From: Mucilaginibacter aurantiaciroseus
GTDB taxonomy: Bacteria; Bacteroidota; Bacteroidia; Sphingobacteriales; Sphingobacteriaceae
Assembly (NCBI RefSeq): GCF_024055595.1
Contig: NZ_JAMXOF010000001.1
Location: 62,001-126,000 of the forward strand
Direction: 5' to 3'
DNA length: 64,000 nt
Position numbers and translations under genes: made by a program. Position 1 is the first letter of the stretch. The number at the start of each line of letters is the position of its first letter. Under the pieces are notes generated by a model. That model was not told the DNA's origin, did not search any database, and saw only the letters and a program-made list of their open reading frames with translations. Positions 62,975 to 64,000 of the stretch are shown here, one piece after another.

Positions 62975-63643
62975 TTAAAGGGCAATATCTACAAGCCTGT
63001 GTTTTAACGCAAAAAGCACTAATCCGGCTGTATTTCGGCACTTAATTTTATTAATTAAAGCAATGCGGTGCCCTTCAACAGTGCGTACACTTAAGTACAG
63101 TTCGGCAGCAATTTCGGTGTTATTAAACTCTTTACAAATTAGGTTAAGTACCTGCCCCTCGCGTTTTGATAGCATAATTGGCATACCGTTTAATATATCC
63201 TGCGAGTTTAAGCGGTGGTTTGCACTATTACGCAAGGCTTTTATTACATCGGCATTAAAATAAAAACCGTTTTTATATACGGTATTAATAGTAAGCAATA
63301 ATTCATCCTTATCGCAGTTTTTTACCAGGTATGATGCTGCGCCGCCATCTATCATTTGGGTTATGAGTGTTTCGTTAGCGTGTACGGTTAATATGATCAC
63401 CTTAATAGCCGGGTGATGCACATGTAGGTATTTATTAAGGTCGATACCATTTATGCCGGGCATATCCATATCTATAATGGCTATATCGGGCTTTATTTTA
63501 AAAGTTTTAAGCGTATCAATAAATGCTTGCCCGCCCGTGCACTCAGCAACCAATGTAAAGTTTTCTATAGAGTTTACCAGTAATGCCAGGCTTTGCCTAA
63601 ACAGGTTTTGATCATCTACTATAGCTATACTTATCTCTGTCAT
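62975..63643 (-). CDS. NarL/FixJ-type response regulator
   Basis: 222 residues from MTEISIAIVDDQNLFRQSL at 63643; the frame extends 8 codons further, but this start is 2 bases after the kinase stop. Receiver: acidic pair in VDDQN, phosphoacceptor in IAIIDMDMPGINGIDLN near 55. LuxR-type helix-turn-helix near the C-terminus: LSKREGQVLNLICKEFNNTEIA then ELYLSVRTVEGHRIALINK. Together with the kinase it forms a two-component system oriented toward the 86-residue protein and NTPase genes, 240 bases upstream of them. Confidence 0.92.
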   Translation of the reverse strand: MTEISIAIVDDQNLFRQSLALLVNSIENFTLVAECTGGQAFIDTLKTFKIKPDIAIIDMDMPGINGIDLNKYLHVHHPAIKVIILTVHANETLITQMIDGGAASYLVKNCDKDELLLTINTVYKNGFYFNADVIKALRNSANHRLNSQDILNGMPIMLSKREGQVLNLICKEFNNTEIAAELYLSVRTVEGHRIALINKIKCRNTAGLVLFALKHRLVDIAL

Positions 63644-63645
63644 GG

Positions 63646-64000
63646 TTATGCGTAAACTATTGGGCATTCAATTTTAATTTGAAAACCCTTACCGGCGTAA
63701 GGCTCCAATTTATAAGTTGCATTAATGTTTAGCAAGCGGCTTTCTATATTTTGCATACCCATGCCTTTTTTTGCCGTTTCAATATCTGCCCGTAAGCCCT
63801 TGCCATTATCGGTATAGGCTATCATAATAAGCCCTGCATCAACCTTAAAATCAATATCGGCCTTGCTTGCGTCCGAGTGTTTTATGGTATTGTTCAATAA
63901 TTCTTCTATTACCCTGTAAATTGCTGTAGAGGTAGTTATGGGCAGGTTTTCTAAAACTTTTTCGGCATTGTTGTTAAGCGTTATCTCTAACTTGCCCGAT
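63646..64000 (-). CDS. Sensor histidine kinase, C-terminal part (partial)
   Basis: The frame runs off the right edge. Visible C-terminal ATPase part: STAIYRVIEELLNNTIKHSDASKADI (N box), IAYTDNGKGLRADI (G1) and GMGMQNIESRLLNINATYKL (G2). It resembles the HATPase of NarX/DesK-type kinases, partners of NarL-type regulators. The sensor and phosphoacceptor domains lie beyond position 64000. Stop 2 bases before the regulator ATG. Confidence 0.9.
   Translation of the reverse strand, partial: SGKLEITLNNNAEKVLENLPITTSTAIYRVIEELLNNTIKHSDASKADIDFKVDAGLIMIAYTDNGKGLRADIETAKKGMGMQNIESRLLNINATYKLEPYAGKGFQIKIECPIVYA

Overview
The window is chromosomal DNA from a member of the Bacteroidota, most likely a Sphingobacteriaceae genus such as Mucilaginibacter or Pedobacter (genus is inference). 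The evidence is the gene set (BshC, DUF4295 next to L33 and L28, DUF6702, a NagB fused to a PIG-L-type deacetylase, paired LytS/LytTR systems, an outer-membrane beta-barrel receptor with a carboxypeptidase-like N-terminal domain), Bacteroidota promoter signatures (TTTG, about 18 bases, then TAnnTTTG, best seen upstream of the tRNA) and several families of short dispersed intergenic repeats. There is no rRNA, CRISPR array, intact insertion sequence or prophage.

Layout. 1-4943: histidine degradation (hutH 3' end, hutU, hutI, bifunctional ftcD). 5140-8656, minus: NagB fusion and an APC permease. 8769-19703: topoisomerase IV genes parE and parC separated by cdd, an SGNH hydrolase, two NTF2-like secreted proteins, a DUF1905/YdeI protein and an orphan antitoxin-like gene, then a GH35 beta-galactosidase. 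19777-27009, minus: small coiled-coil protein, LacX-type epimerase, beta-propeller/phosphoesterase, class-B-like acid phosphatase, MsrA and a LytTR/LytS pair. 27305-31822: small secreted protein, a frameshifted lipoprotein pseudogene, and an M1 peptidase/HupE/DUF6702 group. 31940-37002, minus: bshC, rimO, ftsY, DUF4295, rpmG, rpmB. 37430-44579: acs, an antitoxin remnant, alpha/beta hydrolase, AraC/SDR pair, then surE, a small membrane protein and lpxB. 44597-47584: two duplicated micro-ORFs, an acidic small protein, a SAM-I riboswitch in front of a cysteine desulfurase, and DUF488 and AhpD-like remnants.

47585-55804 is the most coherent accessory module: a PepSY membrane protein, an ApbE-DUF2271 fusion, a beta-propeller protein and a TonB-type outer-membrane receptor on the minus strand, facing a divergent LytS/LytTR pair. 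I infer an envelope system combining uptake with flavin-dependent extracytosolic electron transfer, perhaps for iron or a metal chelate. 55805-58830 is a gene graveyard (Tat-signal, cupin, transposase-like and AraC fragments) around an intact cupin gene and an AraC regulator. The right end carries tRNA-Ala(GGC), a long AT-rich gap, a STAND/NACHT-type NTPase with an N-terminal HTH-like domain, an 86-residue unknown protein, and a NarL-type response regulator with its histidine kinase running off the edge.

The strongest leads for follow-up are the ApbE-DUF2271/PepSY/receptor module, the STAND NTPase locus, the micro-ORF pair with a homopolymer frameshift, the SAM-riboswitch-controlled cysteine desulfurase, the dispersed repeats (one of which has become coding sequence), and two palindromes with a shared half-site upstream of acs. 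All homology calls come from reading motifs, not from database searches.
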